Assembly: GCA_041740975.1 (NCBI GenBank)
Contig: JBGSKV010000109.1
Coordinates: 1 to 9,347 of the forward strand
From: JBGSKV01 sp041740975
GTDB lineage: Bacteria > Bdellovibrionota_B > Oligoflexia > Oligoflexales > JALZUQ01
Length of the DNA: 9,347 bases
Reading direction: 5' to 3'
Shown here piece after piece: positions 6,376-9,347 of this stretch. Under the pieces are notes generated by a model. It ran no database searches. It was not told where the DNA came from and saw only the letters and a program-made list of their open reading frames with translations. Positions within the stretch are counted from its first letter, which is position 1, and each line of letters starts with the position of its first letter. The position numbers and the translations under genes were made by a program.

Positions 6376-6828
6376 ATGAAAACGCAACGTCAAAAATGTC
6401 TTCAACTCGTCGCTCGCGCGATATTACTGGTGAGTGTTAGTTCACTTGCCGTAGGTTGTGTGGACAATACCAAACGTCAAATCGAGTTACCGAAGAAATC
6501 GACGGACACTGTAGATTTCACCCCTCCTCCAGCAGGCGGTGGTGGTGCGACACCTTTGAACCCAGGTGGTAACGTTGGCGGCGGCGGTAACGGTGACGTG
6601 AATATCAATCTTGAACCAAAAGTACCGACAACTCCGACAACACCGACAAACCCGAATAATGGAACCACGAATGTTGGTGTTAATCCGAATTTGCCAGTCT
6701 TGAATCCATCAACGCCTGTGACTCCTACCATAGTCAATCCACCGGTAAACCCGCCAGTCAATGCTGTGACGGACTGGGATGGAGCTAGTGACTTGTTAAC
6801 GGGTGGATGGAAACTAAGAGATCTTTAA
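6376..6828 (+). CDS. Small Pro/Asn/Gly/Thr-rich lipoprotein, 150 aa
   Basis: I do not recognise a named family. AGGAG at 6363-6367 is 8 bases before ATG 6376, a strong site. The signal peptide ends L-A-V-G before Cys28, so the mature protein would be lipid-anchored. Residues about 47-130 are low-complexity, without predicted globular structure: Gly-rich stretches, P-T-T-P-T-T-P-T-N-P, and two overlapping V-N-P-P-V motifs (120-128). A short tail with two Trp (D-W-D-G-A-S-D-L-L-T-G-G-W) closes the protein. It looks like a flexible spacer holding a short C-terminal module away from the membrane. Such proteins can be cleaved to release the tail, and V-N-P-P-V is the known target core of Pro-Pro endopeptidase PPEP-1. 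A possible PPEP-like enzyme is encoded at 889-1908. The gene is monocistronic, with its own terminator. That the coding frame is real rests on the signal peptide, the ribosome site and the terminator. Confidence 0.85.
   Translation: MKTQRQKCLQLVARAILLVSVSSLAVGCVDNTKRQIELPKKSTDTVDFTPPPAGGGGATPLNPGGNVGGGGNGDVNINLEPKVPTTPTTPTNPNNGTTNVGVNPNLPVLNPSTPVTPTIVNPPVNPPVNAVTDWDGASDLLTGGWKLRDL
6625..6651 (+). repeat. Three copies of a 9-base tandem repeat
   Basis: CCGACAACT, CCGACAACA and CCGACAAAC are consecutive and encode P-T-T-P-T-T-P-T-N. Slippage here would lengthen or shorten the flexible spacer in frame. Confidence 0.7.
6733..6759 (+). other. Two overlapping V-N-P-P-V candidate protease sites
   Basis: Codons 120-128 of the small lipoprotein read V-N-P-P-V-N-P-P-V. 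PPEP-1 of Clostridioides difficile cuts V-N-P|P-V-P in surface adhesins, from general knowledge. Here the residue after the second Val side is Asn rather than Pro, so the match covers five of six positions. Confidence 0.5.
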
Positions 6829-6852
6829 TTCTGCTTCGCAGAATGCGCTGAG

Positions 6853-6876
6853 AGGCCCCAGATATGGGGCCTTTTT
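6853..6876 (+). terminator. Strong intrinsic terminator of the small lipoprotein gene
   Basis: AGGCCCC (6853-6859) pairs with GGGGCCT (6866-6872) around the loop AGATAT, followed by TTTTT. It starts 25 bases after the stop. A separate small hairpin, ATTCTGC-TTC-GCAGAAT (6828-6844), directly follows the stop codon. On the minus strand no U-run follows the stem, so it is mainly one-way. It also separates this gene from the convergent asparaginase gene. Confidence 0.92.
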
Positions 6877-6883
6877 ATTGTGT

Positions 6884-7840
6884 TCAGGCTACAGGGCAGC
6901 TATGAAAGGTCTGATCTTCGGGCAGAATTTCGCGAACTTTCAAAGCGATATATTCCTTTAACATTTGCAGAATTTTGTGAGGCGACTTGTTTTGCTCGAG
7001 TGCAGCCCACAGCGCTAACGTAGTACTTGCGGGATGATATCCGCCAGCCAGTTTTGTGATGATTGTGATGGGCTGATCGGGGACCAACGACTGAACCAAG
7101 AACAAGCCGTCGGCGGCTTCTTTCGCAACGAAAAATCCGCAAAGATCTTCGCTGATATCCGAATCCAATCGGTTGATGCCGCCCATCAGTCGGGGGAATT
7201 GCTTCCACAGTTCGAACAAGCGGCGAGCCGCATCGCTGTCGTCTTTCACTAGCTTTTGCGACATTCTTAGGGCACCTTTGAGTGGCATACCGAAGGTGGG
7301 CAGTCCGCAACTGTCCGTAAGGTGCATGACCTCAACTTCGCTACTTTTCTGGATGAGCGAGAGGAGCTTTTTTTGAAGGGGATGCGTCGGCTGCAAATAG
7401 GTTTTCGTGTCAATTGCGTCGATCTTACATTTGGCAAGGTGCGCCAAATGTTTTCCAGAACAAGGGTGGAAGATTGTTTTGGGCTCATCGTTCAAACTCT
7501 TGGCCGCCATTTTGGCTTTGATATCCATTGGCCAAACCGCCGGGCATTGCAACAGATCTGCCGAAATTTCGTAGTGCTTTTGAAACTCAGCCAGTTTTTG
7601 TTGATGTATGGATTGTCCAGAATGGGAAGCAAACCCTAGCGTCATAAAGTCACTATGATTGTCTATATCGAGATTTAGAAACTGCCAGGGCTTACCCAAA
7701 GATCGCAAAATGATAGGGTCTTCCATATTTTCATGTCGACCCAAGATCAAACGCTCTGGCTCGGCAATCACCGAGTATCCATAGACTGTGATTTCAGCAA
7801 TCGGGCCACGATTTAGTGTATAAAGTGGATAAAAGTGCAA
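6884..7840 (-). CDS. L-asparaginase II, Rhizobium etli ReAV-type (class 3)
   Basis: This enzyme would hydrolyse L-asparagine to aspartate and ammonia in the cytoplasm; there is no signal peptide. At 318 aa it is slightly shorter than usual for the family. Family landmarks are all present: R-S47-L-G-K50 (the S-x-x-K pair, ReAV Ser48/Lys51), A-S-H-S-G (71-75, ReAV Ser80 region), H-P-C127-S-G-K130-H and D-S-C178-G-L-P-T (ReAV zinc ligands Cys135, Lys138 and Cys189), and I-T-K264-L-A-G-G (ReAV Lys263). The start is TTG 7838-7840, since AGGCGG lies 6 bases upstream and the next in-frame ATG would delete the S-x-x-K motif. A candidate promoter (TTGTGT, 17 bases, TATCCA) lies at 7906-7878. The gene is convergent with the small lipoprotein and divergent from the clan CD-like gene. 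ReAV numbers are from memory. Confidence 0.9.
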   Translation of the reverse strand: MHFYPLYTLNRGPIAEITVYGYSVIAEPERLILGRHENMEDPIILRSLGKPWQFLNLDIDNHSDFMTLGFASHSGQSIHQQKLAEFQKHYEISADLLQCPAVWPMDIKAKMAAKSLNDEPKTIFHPCSGKHLAHLAKCKIDAIDTKTYLQPTHPLQKKLLSLIQKSSEVEVMHLTDSCGLPTFGMPLKGALRMSQKLVKDDSDAARRLFELWKQFPRLMGGINRLDSDISEDLCGFFVAKEAADGLFLVQSLVPDQPITIITKLAGGYHPASTTLALWAALEQNKSPHKILQMLKEYIALKVREILPEDQTFHSCPVA

Positions 7841-7857
7841 TGAATACCGCCTATTCA
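7841..7857 (-). promoter_or_regulatory. Hairpin presenting the asparaginase Shine-Dalgarno in its loop
   Basis: On the minus strand TGAATA-GGCGG-TATTCA forms a 6-bp stem whose 5-base loop is the ribosome-binding GGCGG, and the TTG start follows the stem directly. Such a layout can tune initiation. The stem is short and AT-rich, so the effect may be small. Confidence 0.45.
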
Positions 7858-7877
7858 GAAAGAACTATTTGTTTGAA

Positions 7878-7906
7878 TGGATAACATCATGGTAATGAGA
7901 ACACAA
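7878..7906 (-). promoter_or_regulatory. Candidate asparaginase promoter
   Basis: On the minus strand, TTGTGT (7906-7901) and TATCCA (7883-7878) have a 17-base spacer and lie about 40 bases before the TTG start. The hexamers are only moderate matches. Confidence 0.3.
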
Positions 7907-7939
7907 GATTACTTACGACCGAATTGACGTGCAAAGTGG

Positions 7940-7963
7940 AACGATTTTCATCATCGTTTTTTT
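7940..7963 (+). terminator. Terminator-like hairpin in the leader of the clan CD-like gene
   Basis: AACGAT (7940-7945) pairs with ATCGTT (7953-7958) around TTTCATC, followed by a T run to 7963. No plus-strand gene ends here, so if real it would act on a leader transcript of the gene at 8008 (attenuation) or end a small RNA. The stem is only 6 bp, so it is a weak terminator. Confidence 0.4.
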
Positions 7964-8007
7964 GAAAGCTTCCTTTGCATAAGCTAAGAACAGGGGTTCA
8001 GGCGTTG

Positions 8008-9347
8008 ATGGTGAGAAGATTCGTTTATAATATTTTGTTTCTAACAAGTCTGTTGATGACTTCACTCGCAGTTTCGTCGTGTGGTGGCGTCGGTCAAATT
8101 CCAAGTCAATTGAATGTGCACGGTACCGATACCGTCCCCGTAGAAATCGAATTCTTAACGCACTTTCACATACCCTTAAAAGATTTTGAAAAGGCACCCG
8201 ACCACAAGTCGCCAAGTTTGCTCAATCTGTCCAAACATCAGCAAAAATTAATTGCGGAACGAATGCGTGCACACGCTATGCATGCGCATGGTGTTTTTAA
8301 TCATCACACGGAGCCATTTGATTTTTTCAACTATTCAGGGTCCATAAAGGATACATTTAGAAACGAAATTCGCGCTATGACTTATAATGACGAACTTGAA
8401 GTTTTCGTTATCAGTTACGATTTTTTCGCGGAGGGTTCATTTTCTCGGGACGCTTTCGGTAAAGTCGCGGAGAAGAAAATTCAGTTCTATATGCCAAACG
8501 ATCCGGTGCATTTGTACCACAAGTTGATGGAGCGAACGGATCTACACGATGCGGATGGCAATAAAATCAATCCATGTACAAGCAAGTATGATAACTCGGA
8601 TAAAGCTTTCTACTACTACTGGAATTTTGACTGGGATAGAGCTTGTCCTAAGCGGTTTTTGAAGTCGCAAATCCATCTGGTCGACGCGACCTTTCGAACG
8701 CTTGCGGAAACACGAAAGACCTATCCGGAATACGATCGACTTTATAAAGCTAAAACTGCCAAACATCCTTTGCGAATAGATATTATTCATGGCTACGATG
8801 AAATTCCTTCTAAGCCAGATGATGTCGGTCTTTTGAGTTATCAGTGGGATGCCGACCGACTCGATGAACTCGGTTGGGAAACCATGGCGAGTTCGGAAAA
8901 CCCTCCGCAAAGACGCTGGAAACTGGCGACTGACCGCTACCATGCGCAGGTCCGTTTATCGATCATGGACTCGGATTCAAAAGAATTTGATGACTATGTA
9001 AAGGATGCATTGCGAAAGGCAGATATTTTTATCTATTCCGGTCATTCGCGTGACGGCTACTACTTTGATATCAACCGATTGTACGGATCGGCGAGTGCGC
9101 TGCGTCGAACCAAAAAATACCAAATTATTTATGACAACTCCTGTAACTCCTATACCTACTTTCATGATAGTTTTTTTAGGGCCAAAAAAACCCAGGTCGA
9201 TCCGCTAGGCACGTCAAACCTAGATGTATTGACGAATGTGATCAGTGCGCCCTTCTTCGTGGAGCCGAGCGGCTACAGCCAAAACTTTTTGATGTTGATG
9301 AGTCTGTTAGGATTGTCGATCGACGGTAAGCCGCTCAGAGCATGGCA
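8008..9347 (+). CDS. Large lipoprotein, probable clan CD (gingipain/legumain-like) cysteine protease, 3' end outside window
   Basis: The frame is open for 446 codons and leaves the right edge without a stop. ATG 8008 has AGGGG (7992-7996) 11 bases upstream. The signal peptide (M-V-R-R-F-V-Y-N-I-L...) ends A-V-S-S before Cys25, then Gly-Gly, a plausible lipobox. I recognise no full-length family. Residues about 335-385 look like a clan CD protease core: a hydrophobic strand then S-G-H346-S (A-D-I-F-I-Y-S-G-H-S-R-D-G), and 33 residues on another hydrophobic strand then N-S-C379-N-S-Y. The 33-residue His-Cys spacing equals that of gingipain R (His211/Cys244, mature numbering, from memory). The region before it is rich in His near 80-100 and in aromatic residues, with Cys at about 188 and 211. 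Alternatives are an inactive relative or an unrelated fold; the missing C-terminus limits the call. It is divergent from asparaginase. Confidence 0.75.
   Translation, partial: MVRRFVYNILFLTSLLMTSLAVSSCGGVGQIPSQLNVHGTDTVPVEIEFLTHFHIPLKDFEKAPDHKSPSLLNLSKHQQKLIAERMRAHAMHAHGVFNHHTEPFDFFNYSGSIKDTFRNEIRAMTYNDELEVFVISYDFFAEGSFSRDAFGKVAEKKIQFYMPNDPVHLYHKLMERTDLHDADGNKINPCTSKYDNSDKAFYYYWNFDWDRACPKRFLKSQIHLVDATFRTLAETRKTYPEYDRLYKAKTAKHPLRIDIIHGYDEIPSKPDDVGLLSYQWDADRLDELGWETMASSENPPQRRWKLATDRYHAQVRLSIMDSDSKEFDDYVKDALRKADIFIYSGHSRDGYYFDINRLYGSASALRRTKKYQIIYDNSCNSYTYFHDSFFRAKKTQVDPLGTSNLDVLTNVISAPFFVEPSGYSQNFLMLMSLLGLSIDGKPLRAW

Noticed and set aside
6477..6761. Minus-strand 94-aa Gly/Val-rich frame opposite the small lipoprotein
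   Set aside because: It is the mirror of a Pro/Gly/Thr-rich repeat. The plus frame has a signal peptide, a strong ribosome site and a terminator.
7913..8215. Minus-strand 100-aa frame
   Set aside because: It lies antisense to the signal peptide and N-terminus of the clan CD-like lipoprotein and has an Arg/Ser-rich shadow composition.
8542..9208. Several 60-130 aa frames on both strands near the right edge
   Set aside because: All lie inside the long open frame starting at 8008, which has a coherent signal peptide and protease-like motifs.

Overview
The window looks like a piece of chromosome from a Gram-negative, mid-GC predatory or delta-type bacterium, most likely of the Bdellovibrio group (Bdellovibrionota). 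This is inferred from style, not from a marker gene: five of the ten genes encode short lipobox-bearing exported proteins, most of them proteases; a PilZ domain of the myxobacterial/Bdellovibrio kind is present; and TTG starts are used. No rRNA, tRNA, transposase, phage or CRISPR feature is visible. No gap between genes exceeds about 175 bases.

Layout. 1-273 is the C-terminal part of a PilZ-domain protein (+). 366-788 is an unrecognised 140-aa protein (+). It converges on a minus-strand block through a perfect 54-bp inverted repeat (782-895) that contains both stop codons and acts as a two-way terminator. The minus-strand block, read from right to left, is a Nudix hydrolase (4752-4138), a class B DnaJ/CbpA-like co-chaperone (4083-3160), a legumain-family (C13) lipoprotein (3000-1921) and, 12 bases on, an anthrax-lethal-factor-like (M34/ATLF) zinc protease lipoprotein (1908-889). 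Reading rightwards from the divergent gap at 4753-4906 come an M14 zinc carboxypeptidase lipoprotein (4907-6202) and a small Pro/Asn/Gly-rich lipoprotein (6376-6828) with a strong terminator. A ReAV-type L-asparaginase II (7840-6884, minus) follows. Last is a large lipoprotein running off the right edge (8008 onward, +), with a His/Cys pair that looks like a clan CD (gingipain/legumain/caspase-type) cysteine protease.

How it fits together. Four predicted lipid-anchored proteases of different catalytic type (M34, C13, M14, probable clan CD) lie in about 8.5 kb. Three of them (M34, C13, M14) carry what I read as the same accessory domain of about 90-100 residues with a paired cysteine motif, C-terminal in the two metalloproteases and N-terminal in the C13 protein. 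This points to common targeting or a common partner. The M34 enzyme resembles Pro-Pro endopeptidases, and the small lipoprotein in the same locus carries two overlapping V-N-P-P-V sites, which match the known PPEP-1 target core. A protease and surface-lipoprotein substrate pair is therefore a concrete, testable idea. The Nudix, DnaJ and asparaginase genes look like ordinary cytoplasmic functions interspersed with the protease set.
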